Assembly (NCBI GenBank): GCA_963814805.1
Contig: CAWFER010000033.1
Location: forward strand, 558,001 to 622,000
Length of the DNA: 64,000 nt
DNA from: AP-15 sp963814805
GTDB taxonomy: Bacteria > Pseudomonadota > Alphaproteobacteria > ATCC43930 > CGMCC-115725
Direction: 5' to 3'
Every line of letters begins with the position of its first letter. Position 1 is the stretch's first letter. Under the pieces are notes generated by a model. That model was not told where the DNA came from. It searched no databases and was given only the letters and a program-made list of their open reading frames with translations. The translations under genes and the position numbers were made by a program. Below, piece by piece: positions 27,830 to 38,202 of this stretch.

Positions 27830-29302
27830 TTATTCCGCGGCGGCGCGGGTCGGGGCGTGCGCGGCGCTGAGCACCGCGGCGGCTTCTTTGGCGACGCGGG
27901 TGCCGTCGAAGAAACGCGGGTTCTGCGTGCCCCACAGCCGCACCGCGTTGGTAAAGGTGAAGTCGCGGAAATCGTCGACGGTGATCAGCCCGTCTTCGAC
28001 CAGCTCATAGGCCTCGGGCAGCGGCTGCAGCATGTCGGGCACGTCGAAATGGCCGATGTCGGAGCTGAAGATCGCGTTGATCCGGGCGCCGAACGGGTTG
28101 GCCCGGCCAAACGCGGTGACGTTCATCCGGTCGTCGGCCTCGCAGCCGAAGTAATAGGGCTTGGCGTAGAGCTCGATCCAATCCTCTTTGCGGGTGATCT
28201 TGCAGGCCGCGTAATCATCATGGACCGGGACGCCGCCGTCGACCGTGTCCTCCTCGCGCGCGGGCCAGCCGTCGCGCTTGTCCAATTCGGCGGCGATGTC
28301 GGCATAGCCGTATTGGTCGATGTACTTGCGCAACAGCGAGCGGTCGAGCTTGTCCGGGTGCATATAGGCCAAGCCCTTGGCGCCGCGTCGCTCCCAATGC
28401 TCGATCAGATCGGCGAACAGTTGGCAGCCCCACCCGACCCCACCTTCGAGAAAGCCGAAGCGCAGCTCCGGAAAGCGCCGGGTGACGCCGCCGAGGAACA
28501 AGGCCTTGGCGACGGCGTGGCCGGCGGCGGCGAAGTGGCCGATATGGTTGAAGGTGAAATTCGACGGCGAATTGCGCTCGCCATAGCTGCGGCCGCCGGT
28601 GTGGAAGGTCGGGGCGATCTTCAATTCACGGCATTTCTGCCAGACCGGGTCGTAGTCGTGCTCGCTGTCGATGCCGAGTTGGTCGAAGGCGACCGTGAAA
28701 CGGGCCAGCGCCGGGTCGATCCCCTCGGCCGCCGGCAGCCGGCGGGCGACGCTGCTGCCGAACATGCACACCTTGGCGCCCAATTCTTTGGTCACGAATT
28801 CGAGCTCAGCCAGCGCCTCTTGCGGGGTGTGCATCGGGATCACCGCGGCCGGGGTTAACCGGTCGCTGAGCTTGGCGAAATAGTCGGCGCTGACGATGTT
28901 GAAGCCGCGGATCACCGCCCGCCGGGTCTCGCCGTCAGGAATGCGGTGAATGCCGAGCCCGGCGGTTGGGTAGATGATGCCGAAATCGATGCCGAGCTCG
29001 TCCAGCCGGTCATACAGCATGCGCGGCATCATCGCGGTGGCGCGGTCGCGGGTGTTGGTCGTCTGCCGGCCCCAATAGCCTTCCATGCCGATGCCGCGGC
29101 GCTTGCGTTCCTCGATCGAGAGGTTCAGCGAATCGGGGATGCGGCGCTGCGCGGCAAGGAACCCGTCGGCCGCCTTGTTGCCGGCCGCCTTGCGCATCTT
29201 TTCGGCGAAGACCGGCGTGTACTCGACCCAGTGGCCGTCGCCGTCGATGACCGGATGGGCGAGTTTCGCATGGATCGCTTCGGGGGTCGCGTGCGCGCTC
29301 AT
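27830..29302 (-). CDS. Amidohydrolase family protein (amidohydrolase-2, ACMSD-like)
   Basis: TIM-barrel metal hydrolase or decarboxylase of 490 residues. The first metal motif is in HPVIDGDGHWVEY; APTFHTGG supplies a barrel His; the late strand FSSDIGHFD supplies the catalytic Asp. Long family members of this type occur in aromatic and xenobiotic degradation clusters and are uncharacterised in reaction. Intact, with a strong terminator downstream. It follows the LLM flavoprotein gene by about 170 bases; both could serve one catabolic route. Confidence 0.88.
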   Translation of the reverse strand: MSAHATPEAIHAKLAHPVIDGDGHWVEYTPVFAEKMRKAAGNKAADGFLAAQRRIPDSLNLSIEERKRRGIGMEGYWGRQTTNTRDRATAMMPRMLYDRLDELGIDFGIIYPTAGLGIHRIPDGETRRAVIRGFNIVSADYFAKLSDRLTPAAVIPMHTPQEALAELEFVTKELGAKVCMFGSSVARRLPAAEGIDPALARFTVAFDQLGIDSEHDYDPVWQKCRELKIAPTFHTGGRSYGERNSPSNFTFNHIGHFAAAGHAVAKALFLGGVTRRFPELRFGFLEGGVGWGCQLFADLIEHWERRGAKGLAYMHPDKLDRSLLRKYIDQYGYADIAAELDKRDGWPAREEDTVDGGVPVHDDYAACKITRKEDWIELYAKPYYFGCEADDRMNVTAFGRANPFGARINAIFSSDIGHFDVPDMLQPLPEAYELVEDGLITVDDFRDFTFTNAVRLWGTQNPRFFDGTRVAKEAAAVLSAAHAPTRAAAE

Positions 29303-29471
29303 GGATCTCTCTCCGGCAGTGGTAGCGCTTGCGGCGCATTGACCGTGCGGTTGGGCCCGCCTTTATCGACCCGCAGACGCGCCGCAACCAGCGCCGATGT
29401 TCGCAGATGCAAGGGCCGTGCGCAACCACCGCCGGACGAACACCCTAGCCCGCTGGGCGCCGCCGCCAGGG

Positions 29472-30383
29472 TCAGGGGGCGAAGGCGGCGAATAGTTCGT
29501 CAAGGGCGGTCAGCTGGTTGCCGTTCACGGAATTGGGGACCAGCACCGGGGTATTGACCCCGGCGGCTTGCCAGGCGGCGACGCCGTCGCGCACCTTTGA
29601 CGCCGACCCGTAGAGCGTGTTGTCGGCGACCCAGCGATCGGTCAGATAGCTCGGGATGTCGTCGCGGCGGTGTTCGGCGATGGCTTTTTCGATTGCGGTC
29701 ATCTCGTCGACGTAGCCGGCTTCCTTCCAATAATTGCGGTAGTTCGGCAGCAAGGCGTAGCGCGTGAGCCGATGGCGAAGCAACGCCAGCGCGGCACCCT
29801 CGTCGTCGGCAATGCACACCGGCAGCATGTTGCCGATCAGGAAATCGGGGTCGCTGCGTTTTTCCGCCGACACGACCGCCAGCGAGCGCGCCATGTGCGA
29901 CAGGCTGGCATTGGCGAACAGCACGCCCTCAGCGATTTCGGCGGCGAGCGCCACCATCCGCTTTCGCAGGGCGGCGAGCACGATCGGCGGCAATGCCCCG
30001 ATCCCGTCATAAGATTTGAGCTTTTCGACGAAGGCGCGGGTGTCGGCCAACGGTTTTCCGACCGTGATGCCAAGCCGCTGGTGGGTGGGCCCGTGGGCCA
30101 CCCCGATGCCGAAGCGGAAGCGCCCGCCCGAGACCTCGTGGATGTATGCGGCGTTCATCGCAAATTCTTCGGCGGTTTGCGCATAGATCGGCGCGATCGC
30201 GGTACCGAACCGGATATGCCGGGTGGCCAGCGCCAATGCGGTGCATTGCGCCATGTTGCCAAAGCGGCTCGGAATGTAGATGCCGGCAAAACCGCGGCGC
30301 TCGGCCTCGCGGGCGAGATCGAGGGTTTGCCGCCGTCGGCCCGGCACGGCGACCAGGCTGATCGCCGGCAATTGCTCGGACAT
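29472..30383 (-). CDS. LLM-class flavin-dependent oxidoreductase
   Basis: Luciferase-like TIM-barrel enzyme, 303 residues, using FMN or F420. Features: REAERRGFAGIYIPSRFG, LALATRHIRFGTAIAPIYAQT, and SGGRFRFGIGVAHG. The cofactor cannot be fixed by eye; TIGR03617/F420-type members share the short GVAHG turn. Intact. It is 12 bases downstream of the HAD gene and on the same strand, so probably co-transcribed. Confidence 0.88.
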   Translation of the reverse strand: MSEQLPAISLVAVPGRRRQTLDLAREAERRGFAGIYIPSRFGNMAQCTALALATRHIRFGTAIAPIYAQTAEEFAMNAAYIHEVSGGRFRFGIGVAHGPTHQRLGITVGKPLADTRAFVEKLKSYDGIGALPPIVLAALRKRMVALAAEIAEGVLFANASLSHMARSLAVVSAEKRSDPDFLIGNMLPVCIADDEGAALALLRHRLTRYALLPNYRNYWKEAGYVDEMTAIEKAIAEHRRDDIPSYLTDRWVADNTLYGSASKVRDGVAAWQAAGVNTPVLVPNSVNGNQLTALDELFAAFAP

Positions 30384-30395
30384 CGCAGAACTCCT

Positions 30396-31109
30396 CTATC
30401 GCTTGGCCGAGGACGTTTTGGCGGCAAGCCCGACCGGATCGTTGCCGGCGAGCAAACCCGGCAGATCATAGGTCAGCAGATCGCCGATCCGCTCGACCGT
30501 CAGATCCGCTGGCGAGTACGAGGCGGCATCGGGCGCATGGGCGAACTGCCCCTGCCGCGGCAGCACCGTCGTAACGCGGTCGCCCCAGACTTTCTTTACC
30601 GCGTCGAGGATTCGCGGCTTGTCGTCGACCAGCACGTAATGCTCGGCCGGGTAGCGTTCCCCGACATCGTCGAGCTCCTCCTCCTTGTGGATGTAGATCA
30701 GCACGTGGCCGTCGACCGCCTCGAAGATGCCGGCGCGCTCGACCTTGCGCGGCTGGAACACAACGTCGCCGTCGGACAGGATCACCGTCCTGCCCCACTC
30801 CCGGAAGCGCTCCAACACATCGAGCGAGCCGGGGTAGAGGCGGTTGGCGAACGGGTAGTCGACCAGATAGGAGGACATGGTCAGCAGATGAATGTCCTTT
30901 GGATGCTCGACCCGGTAGCGCTGCAGCGCCCCCAGATAGTCCCGGTAGCCGAGCGTCGCGAACAGGTCTTCGAGGATCGCCCAATAGCGGTCGCGGCAGG
31001 GAGCGCCGAACTCGCGTTCGAGATGGCGCTTGAGGTCGCTTTGAATAGCGTCGTTGTCGAGCAGGGTGTTGTCCACGTCGACGAGAAAAACGGTCGGGCT
31101 CGTAATCAT
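30396..31109 (-). CDS. HAD-superfamily hydrolase
   Basis: Phosphatase-like protein of about 237 residues. Motif I FLVDVDNTLLDND, motif II in VILSDGD, motif III and IV in VLVDDKPRIL give the Rossmannoid HAD core with nucleophile Asp. Start ATG 31109 chosen; a GTG lies 12 bases upstream. No specific substrate is suggested. First gene of the HAD - LLM - amidohydrolase run on the minus strand. Confidence 0.9.
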   Translation of the reverse strand: MITSPTVFLVDVDNTLLDNDAIQSDLKRHLEREFGAPCRDRYWAILEDLFATLGYRDYLGALQRYRVEHPKDIHLLTMSSYLVDYPFANRLYPGSLDVLERFREWGRTVILSDGDVVFQPRKVERAGIFEAVDGHVLIYIHKEEELDDVGERYPAEHYVLVDDKPRILDAVKKVWGDRVTTVLPRQGQFAHAPDAASYSPADLTVERIGDLLTYDLPGLLAGNDPVGLAAKTSSAKR

Positions 31110-31320
31110 TAGGCGGTCCACAGTTCGGGTTGGCGACTTGGCGGCAGCCTAAGCAACCGGCCGGCCGGAAGCCAGATCACGACCCTCGCTCGCACCAGGC
31201 GTCTCGCCGCCTTAATCGGTATGGCGACAATCGTCGACCATGTGACGCAGCTCATACTCTTACGGGACCCGGCGAGCGACCATCGCGTGATTCGGGCCGC
31301 GCCCGAGAAGGAGGTGTGAG

Positions 31321-32932
31321 ATGGCAAAAAATCCACTCAAGGGTAGCGAACGTCAGCCATTGCCAGGGGCGAAGCCGGTCGGCAACGCCGATCCCTCGGA
31401 GCGCCTGGAGGTCAGCGTCATTCTCCGCCGCCGCAACGCCAATATGCTGAAGGAAAGGGTGACCGCGCTGGCCCGGCGCGACCGGAGCGCTCGGCATCTG
31501 TCGCGCGAGGGGTTCGACCAGCAGTTCGGCGCCGACAGCTCGGACATTGCCGCGGTCAGAAAATTCGCCGCCGACCATGGCCTCGCGGTGGTCCAGGAAG
31601 AGGCCGGGCGGCGCACCGTCGTGCTGTCGGGGACCGTCGCCCAGTTCAACGCCGCGTTCGGCGTTGATCTGCAACGGTTCGAACATCCCGGCGGCTCGTA
31701 TCGCGGGCGGACCGGGAACGTCCACTTGCCGGACGAGCTTGCGGGCCGCGTCGAAGCCGTGCTCGGCCTCGACGATCGGCCGGTGGCGAAACCGCATTTC
31801 CGCACCCGCCCGGCGCCCGGCAATGTGCGCTGGCATGCCGATGCGGCGGGAAATGCCTCGTTCACTCCCTTGCAGATCGCCTCGCTCTACAATTTCCCGG
31901 CCGGAACCGGGCAGGGCGAGTGCGTCGCGATCATCGAGCTCGGCGGCGGCGAGCGGATGGCGGATCTGAACGCCTACTTCTCGGCTCTCGGCATCGCCTC
32001 GGCGCCGAACGTCGTCGCGGTATCGGTCGACCACGGCAAGAACCATCCGACCGGCGATCCGAACGGACCCGACGGCGAGGTGATGCTCGATATCGAGGTG
32101 GTCGGCGCGATCGCGCCGCAAGCCAGGATCGCGGTCTATTTTGCCCCCAACACCGATGCCGGCTTTCTCGACGCGGTCACCACCGCGATTCATGACGCAA
32201 CGAACAAACCTTCGGTCATCTCGATCAGCTGGGGCGGGCCGGAATCATCGTGGACCGAGCAGTCGCTGACCGCGTTCGACGAGGCCTTTCAGGCGGCGGC
32301 GGCGATGGGCATTACGGTCTGCGTCGCCTCGGGCGACAACGGCTCGGGCGACGGCGTCGGCGACGGCGGCGATCACGTCGATTTCCCGGCGTCGAGCCCG
32401 CACGCTCTGGCTTGCGGCGGCACCAGGCTGCAGGCGGCAGGGAGCGCAATCTCGGGCGAAATCGGTGTGGAATGACGGCGCACAGGGCGGTTCGGGCGGC
32501 GGTGGCGTCAGCAGCGTCTTCCCGCTGCCGGCGTGGCAGGACGGGCTGCACACGACAATGACAGCGGGCGGCGATGCGGTGCTCAACATGCGCGGCGTGC
32601 CTGATGTCAGCGGCGACGCCGACCCGCAAACCGGCTATCAGGTGCGGATCGACGGGACCGACAGCGTGATCGGCGGGACCAGCGCGGTGGCGCCGCTGTG
32701 GGCCGGCCTGATCGCCCGCATCAACGCGGCGAACGGCAGCCCGGCCGGCCTGATCAACCCGACCCTCTACGCCAATGCCGGCGCGTTGCACGATATTGCG
32801 ACGGGCAACAACGGTAGCTTCGCCGCGGGTCCCGGCTGGGACGCCTGCACCGGCCTCGGCAGCCCGGATGGCGGCAAGATCGCCACCCTGCTGGCCTCGG
32901 CGAGACCCACCGGGTCGGCCCCGACGGGCTGA
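31321..32932 (+). CDS. Sedolisin (S53) serine-carboxyl peptidase with propeptide, one frame break
   Basis: Acid-active kumamolisin-type protease, about 536 residues. Residues 1-185 are the activation propeptide (ERLEVSVILRRRN, LSREGFDQQFGA, VVLSGTVAQFNAAFGVDL). Catalytic Glu and Asp lie in DGEVMLDIEV, the oxyanion Asp in SGDNGSGDG, and the Ser in GGTSAVAP. No signal peptide is evident, as in several sedolisins. The frame breaks near 32461 (one extra A in GAAA). Ribosome site GAAGGAGG precedes ATG 31321. Convergent with the GH13 gene. Confidence 0.92.
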
Positions 32933-33028
32933 AGGTTTGCGGCGGCGGCGCGAGGCGGGCTTCCCCGCTTCTGCCGCCCCGCTTTTGCCGGCTTGCTCTT
33001 GCAACCGTGCGCGAACGCGGCCGCGCCG

Positions 33029-34987
33029 CTAGGCGCGAGCCAGCACGATCGCGCCATTCGCCGGCAGGGTCAGCGCCGCCGACGCGGCAAAGCCGTCGAG
33101 CGCCGGGCCGGAGGCCTGCGCCGCGCCGCCATTGCCGACCGCAGCGGGGTTTGGGAAATTATCGTAGAAATCGCTGTTGAACAGTTCGCGCCATTGGCCG
33201 GCAAAGGGTAGCCCGATCGGATAGCCGTGCTTTGCCGCCTCGTCGAGGCTGGCGACCACGACGATGTCGCGGCCCGCCCCTTCGACCCAGCGGTGCAGCA
33301 CGATGACGCGGTCATAATTCTCGACCCGCGAAACCCGGGCGCCGGCGGCGCGCAGCGCTGGCTCCATGCGGCGGAGCTGCACCAGGTCCTTTACGTAGCG
33401 CCGGAAATCGCGCATCGCCGGGTCGGCGGCGTCGAGGCCTTCCCACCAGATCAAACCGTTGGCGGCGCGGTCGTCGCTCCAGTTCTTGTCTTCGAGGAAT
33501 TCCTCGCCCATGAACAAGGATGGGATGCCGGGGGCGGCGAGCAGCAGCGCAGTGACGACGCGGCTGCGGCTGCGTGCATACCATGACCGCCGGTCCGACC
33601 CATCCGCTAGCATCGGCACGCGGGCGGCGCCGGCGTGACCGGCATAGGTGAGATCCTGATTCTCCAAGAATTGCACCACGCGCCAAGCGTCGGGGAAGCC
33701 GGCCGGGGCGCTCAGCGCGTTCGCGACCGCGGCGAAATCGATCCGAGCCGAGGCGCCGCCGGCGACCTGCGCCAACAGGCCGCGCAGCGCGTCGCGCAGA
33801 CCGTCGCCGAGTTCAGCGTCGAAGCCGAGGCCGCCGGGCGGCGGCCGCACCGCGTTCGGGCGGTCCGGGTTCCAGTATTCGGCGATCTGGATCGCCGCCG
33901 GATTGGTTGCGCGCACTGTTTCGGTCAGGCGCCGGCAGAACTCGCCACCGCCATTGTTTTCGATCACCCGCACTTCGTCGTAGCGAATCCCGTCGATGCG
34001 GTATTCGCCGAGAAAGAACCGGGCATTGTCGATCAGGAACTGTGCGACCCACTCGTTCCAGTAGGCGAAGATCTGGCCGCCGGCCCAGCCTTGGTCGGTA
34101 AAGAACAGGCTGTGGTTCAAGTCGCCATTTGCCTGGCGATCGTAAAACCACAGGCTGCGATCGTCGAAACCGCCGCCGGCATGGTTGTAGACGAGGTCGA
34201 GGATTACCGCGATGCCGTGCAAATGGCACAGGTCGACGAGGCACTTTAGCTGATTGACGCCGGGCGCCAGCTGGGCCGCGGTCAACGTCGGCTTGCCGAA
34301 CGACCCGAGCATCTCGTTCAACCCGGCCAACCGAGCGGGCAATTCATCTGGAGCAATCGTATATTCGGCTTCGGGCGAGAAGTAGTCGACCCCGTTATAG
34401 CCGAGGCTGAACCTGGTCTCGAACTCCTGCACGGGCAGCAGCTGAACCGCGCTCACGCCGAGGTCTCGCAGGTAGCCGAGCTTTTCCGCCGCATCGAGGA
34501 ACGTGCCGCCGCGCGTCGCCCGCACGTCCTGGCCCGAACCGTCCTGCGCCCACCAGGTGCCGATATGCAGCTGGTAGATGATCAGCTCGCTGAACGGCGG
34601 CGGCCGCCAGCCCTGATCGTGCCAAGGATAAGAGGCGGGGTCGCGGGCCACGCAGAAACTGTCGGGGAAAGCCGGCGCGATCGTCAGCTCGCGGGCGAAC
34701 AAATCGCGCTTCCAGCCGGTGCTGCCGGCGCCGTCGATGAAGAACATGTAAGGCTCGCCGTCGCTCACCCCGGCGAGGAAGCCGCCCCAGCTGCCGTCGC
34801 CGAGCCGGGCCATACGATCGTCGTCGCCGGGGCGCCAGGCCGGATCCTGGGCCGCCGCCAGCCGCGCCCCGGCGACGACGAACACGGCTCGGGCGTTGGG
34901 CGCCCAGGTGCGAAAGCCGGCGCCGTCGGGCGAGATCGTGGCGCCCATGTCGCTGGCGCGTTCAATCCTGGTCTGATCCACAGCCAT
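33029..34987 (-). CDS. GH13 alpha-amylase family enzyme with N-terminal CBM48 (glucan branching / trehalohydrolase-like)
   Basis: Alpha-glucan acting enzyme of 652 residues, no signal peptide. Residues about 10-100 are an E-set/CBM48 domain (GAGFRTWAPNARAVFVV). Barrel region: QLHIGTWW, VQLLPVQEF, VILDLVYNHAGG, nucleophile Asp in YRIDGIRYDEV, acid Glu in IQIAEYWNP, and FLENQDLTYAGH. Resemblance is to GlgB and to malto-oligosyltrehalose trehalohydrolase; no treY or glg genes are nearby to settle it. Intact. Confidence 0.88.
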   Translation of the reverse strand: MAVDQTRIERASDMGATISPDGAGFRTWAPNARAVFVVAGARLAAAQDPAWRPGDDDRMARLGDGSWGGFLAGVSDGEPYMFFIDGAGSTGWKRDLFARELTIAPAFPDSFCVARDPASYPWHDQGWRPPPFSELIIYQLHIGTWWAQDGSGQDVRATRGGTFLDAAEKLGYLRDLGVSAVQLLPVQEFETRFSLGYNGVDYFSPEAEYTIAPDELPARLAGLNEMLGSFGKPTLTAAQLAPGVNQLKCLVDLCHLHGIAVILDLVYNHAGGGFDDRSLWFYDRQANGDLNHSLFFTDQGWAGGQIFAYWNEWVAQFLIDNARFFLGEYRIDGIRYDEVRVIENNGGGEFCRRLTETVRATNPAAIQIAEYWNPDRPNAVRPPPGGLGFDAELGDGLRDALRGLLAQVAGGASARIDFAAVANALSAPAGFPDAWRVVQFLENQDLTYAGHAGAARVPMLADGSDRRSWYARSRSRVVTALLLAAPGIPSLFMGEEFLEDKNWSDDRAANGLIWWEGLDAADPAMRDFRRYVKDLVQLRRMEPALRAAGARVSRVENYDRVIVLHRWVEGAGRDIVVVASLDEAAKHGYPIGLPFAGQWRELFNSDFYDNFPNPAAVGNGGAAQASGPALDGFAASAALTLPANGAIVLARA

Positions 34988-35723
34988 GCAAGCTCCCCAT
35001 CGTGATCGTCGCCTTCAGGCGGCTGCCGGATCCGACCCGGTCGTTGGAGCCATCGAATAAGGTGCGAAAATTCCGAACTGGGCCGACGGCCCAAGGTCGT
35101 ACCGTTGGACCTCCGCTCGGCGGATTTTATGCAACCGATCGCCTCCGCACACGTATGTCAAGCAGCAGACGCCGCCGCCCGCGGGCGCGCGAGAGGCCGT
35201 AAGCGCTTCTCGACATTCGAGATCCGCGGCGAGCCGCCAGCAACCGGCGGAAGGCTCGAGAAGGTGGCGCTGGGCGCCACTCCCGGCCTACCGAAGGCGC
35301 ATTTGCACAATCTGGTGCTGGCCTGCGGAACCGAGTTTCTGAAGCCCTGGGGTCAGGCGGCGCGCGGCGCGATCGACAATCTTGGTCGTCGACGGCCAGC
35401 TCGACAATTTCATGGAAACTCTGCTCTATTTGTGCGTCAGCTGGCTGGGCTTGCGCCGCTGATCCCGCTCGACGACGCCGCTCGGCCGACCCGGCTTTTT
35501 GACGGAACCGTGCACATGGCTGCGACCGCGCCGCCCATTACGAGACGGCGTCAGCCAAACATGATCCAATCCTACCTGTGAGGATTGCGCAAATCTCGAA
35601 CCCCATGCCAATATCGGGCGGCTCGATGGCAATAGGTCGAGGCTGGGGCGCCGTTCTGAGAGCGTACCGGCCTCACCATGAACCAGCCCAGCATGAGCCA
35701 GCTTCACCATGAGAGTGACGATC
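34988..35723. other. Region without an assignable gene; possible gene remnant on plus strand
   Basis: About 735 bases before the aldolase. From about 35212 to 35463 a plus-strand reading, with one base removed near 35385, gives a protein-like run (FEIRGEPPATGGRLEKV..., then VVDGQLDNFMETLLYLCVSWLGL, stop). I do not recognise it; it could be a degraded small gene. The rest shows nothing clear. Confidence 0.25.
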
Positions 35724-36620
35724 ATGGCCAACGACAAGATGATGGCGCAAATCTCCCGCAAGCCCGGCTTCATCGCGGCGCTCGACCAGAGCGGCGGATC
35801 GACGCCTGGCGCCCTGCGCCTTTATGGGATTGCGGATAACGCCTATAGCGGTGAGGCCGAGATGTTCCGGCTGGTGCACCAGATGCGCGTGCGCATTATG
35901 ACCGCACCTGCCTTCGCCGGGGACAAGGTCATCGCGGCGATCCTGTTCGAAGGCACGATGGACGGCCAGGTGCGAGAAAGGCCGGTTCCGGCTTTCCTGT
36001 GGGAAGATCGCGGCGTGATCCCCTTTTTGAAGGTCGACAAAGGGCTTGAGGCCGAGGCCGACGGGGTCAGCCTGATGAAGCCGATGCCGGGGCTCGATGC
36101 CCTGCTCGACCGCGCGGTCGGGCGCGGCGTCTTCGGCACCAAGATGCGCTCGGTGATCAACCTCGCCTCGAAGGCCGGCATCGCGGCGGTGGTGGCGCAA
36201 CAGTTCGAGGTGGGGGCGCAGATTGCCCGGCATGGGCTCTTGCCAATTCTCGAGCCCGAAGTCTCGATCAAGAGCCCGGACAAGGCCGGCGCCGAAGCCA
36301 TCCTCCTCGCGGAATTGACCCGAAAACTCAATGCCCTGCCGGATGGCCGCAAGGTCATGCTCAAGCTGACTTTGCCGGATGTACCGGATCTCTACCTGCC
36401 GCTGATCAACCACCCGCGCGTGGCCAGGGTCGTGGCGCTTTCCGGCGGCTATAGCCGAGCCGACGCCTGCCGGCGCCTCGCCGCCAATCACGGCATGACC
36501 GCGAGCTTTTCACGGGCGCTGGCCGAAGGCCTCACGCACTCGATGAGCGACGCCGAGTTCAACGCCGCCCTGGCAAAATCGATCGACGAAATCTACCGGG
36601 CCTCGACCGTCAAGGCCTGA
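35724..36620 (+). CDS. Class I fructose-bisphosphate aldolase
   Basis: Glycolytic/gluconeogenic Schiff-base aldolase of the short bacterial type, 298 residues. Marks: GFIAALDQSGGSTPGALRLYGI at the N-terminus, LILFEG-like ILFEGTMDG, PFLKVDKG, and the Schiff-base Lys in VMLKLTLP, followed by VVALSGGYSR. Start ATG 35724 (MANDKMMAQ) is used; ATG 35709 is also in frame. Intact, monocistronic, convergent with the DUF72 gene. Confidence 0.93.
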   Translation: MANDKMMAQISRKPGFIAALDQSGGSTPGALRLYGIADNAYSGEAEMFRLVHQMRVRIMTAPAFAGDKVIAAILFEGTMDGQVRERPVPAFLWEDRGVIPFLKVDKGLEAEADGVSLMKPMPGLDALLDRAVGRGVFGTKMRSVINLASKAGIAAVVAQQFEVGAQIARHGLLPILEPEVSIKSPDKAGAEAILLAELTRKLNALPDGRKVMLKLTLPDVPDLYLPLINHPRVARVVALSGGYSRADACRRLAANHGMTASFSRALAEGLTHSMSDAEFNAALAKSIDEIYRASTVKA

Positions 36621-36637
36621 CGCCGGCGGACGATCGA

Positions 36638-37387
36638 TCAGTTGCGCAGCCGCGCCAGCAGGGCAAGTGCGGCCGCCGGCGCGCGCAGCTTGGCGCCGTT
36701 GATGAAATAAACGAAGCAGTCGAGCCCGGCCGACGACGACGCGCGGAACCGCTCGGCCCACCGGTCGAGCACCTGCGGCGAATAGCCGGTGGGCTCGTCG
36801 AGTGAGCATCGGCGCAGCCGCGCATAGACGAAATCGGCGGTGACCTCGTCGACGGCCGGGTATTTCTCGTCGTCGACCAGCGCCACCGCGACCTTGTGGC
36901 GCCGCAGCAGCGGGGCAAAGGCGGGCGCGGCAAAGCTCGGATGGCGCACCTCGACGACATGGCGCAGCGCCAAGCCGTCGATCTCGCGCGGCAGCAGCGC
37001 CAGAAAGGCGGCGAAACCCTCTTCGTCGAACTGCAGGAACGGGGCGAACTGCCACAGGATGGGCCCGAGCTTCGCGCCCAATTCGAAGACGCCGCTGGCA
37101 AAGAACCGCTCGACCGAGGGGCCTGCGGTGGCCAGGTCGCGGCGGTGCGTCACAAAGCGCGGACCCTTGACCGAGAAGATGAAATCTTCCGGCGTTTCGT
37201 CGCGCCAGCGGCAAAAGCTCGCCGGCTTCTGGCTGCCGTAAAAGGTGCCGTTGATCTCGATCGCGGTGACCTGCCGGCTGGCATGGGCCAATTCGCGCGC
37301 TTGGGTCAGGCCGGGCGGGTAGAAGGCGCCCCGCCACGGGACGAACACCCAGCCGCCGATGCCGACCCGGATGGTTGCGCCGCTCAT
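36638..37387 (-). CDS. DUF72 family protein
   Basis: TIM-barrel-like protein of 249 residues of unknown function, family DUF72/YecE. Marks: IRVGIGGWVFVPWRGAFYP, EINGTFYGSQKPASF, FIFSVKGPRFVTH and FVYFINGAK. Members are widespread and uncharacterised; a nuclease or metal-binding role has been suggested elsewhere. Intact, 26 bases after bluB on the same strand. Confidence 0.93.
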   Translation of the reverse strand: MSGATIRVGIGGWVFVPWRGAFYPPGLTQARELAHASRQVTAIEINGTFYGSQKPASFCRWRDETPEDFIFSVKGPRFVTHRRDLATAGPSVERFFASGVFELGAKLGPILWQFAPFLQFDEEGFAAFLALLPREIDGLALRHVVEVRHPSFAAPAFAPLLRRHKVAVALVDDEKYPAVDEVTADFVYARLRRCSLDEPTGYSPQVLDRWAERFRASSSAGLDCFVYFINGAKLRAPAAALALLARLRN

Positions 37388-37412
37388 CGCCGACGGGGCA
37401 TCGTTGAACGGG

Positions 37413-38054
37413 TCATCGCCGGATCAGGAACGAGCGCGCCGGGCGCCGCGTCTCCCAGCCCTCGGTTTCGAGCATCGGCGCCTCGTCCTCCTCCAGCGGA
37501 TAGCCGAGGCAGAAATAACCGATCAGCTTCCAGTCTGGGGGAACTTCGAGGATCGCGCCCACCGCGTGCGGGTCGAGGATCGACACCCAGCCCATGCCGA
37601 TCCCCTCGGCGCGCGCCGCCAGCCACAAGGTGTGCGCCGCGGCCACAGCCGAATAATCGACCATCTCAGGCATCGTGCGGCGGCCTAGGCCCTGTCCCTG
37701 CTGGGTTTCCCGGTCGGCGAAGACCGCGAGGTGACACGGCGCTTCGTCGAGACCGGCGAGCTTGAGTCGGGCATAGCCTTGGGCGCGTTCCGGCGCCTGG
37801 GCGGCGAGGGCGGCGGCATTGGCGGCGGCGAAATTGCGGCGAACCGCGGCGCGCCGGGATCGATCCTCGACCGCGACGAAGCGCCAGGGCTGGCTGAGCC
37901 CGACCGAGGGGGCGAGCGACGCCACCTCGATCAGCCGCTCGAGCGCATCGCCCGGCAGCGGATCGAGGCGAAACCGCCGCACATCGCGCCGCCAGGTCAA
38001 CAGCACCCGCAAGCGGGCGCGAAACGCATCGTCAAAGAGGGGTGGTGACGGCAT
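37413..38054 (-). CDS. bluB: 5,6-dimethylbenzimidazole synthase
   Basis: Flavin-destructase of the nitroreductase fold that cleaves reduced FMN to make the lower ligand of vitamin B12. 213 residues. Marks: RRDVRRFRLDPLP, ASLAPSVGLSQPWRFV (FMN contact), GLGRRTMPEMVDYS, and GMGWVSILDP, which separate BluB from ordinary nitroreductases. Start ATG 38054; the longer frame upstream has no family similarity. No other cobalamin genes lie near. Confidence 0.93.
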   Translation of the reverse strand: MPSPPLFDDAFRARLRVLLTWRRDVRRFRLDPLPGDALERLIEVASLAPSVGLSQPWRFVAVEDRSRRAAVRRNFAAANAAALAAQAPERAQGYARLKLAGLDEAPCHLAVFADRETQQGQGLGRRTMPEMVDYSAVAAAHTLWLAARAEGIGMGWVSILDPHAVGAILEVPPDWKLIGYFCLGYPLEEDEAPMLETEGWETRRPARSFLIRR

Positions 38055-38202
38055 GCTAGGCTCGCTCGGACCGCTTCCCCCATAGGTAGGCAATGCTGCG
38101 GCGCGGATCGAGGGAACGCCGCCGGCGGCGCGCACCGCCGCGGCGGCGACACGGGTTGATTTCTTCGGCGCGCCGTTCTAGATCCACCCACCATCGCCTC
38201 CC

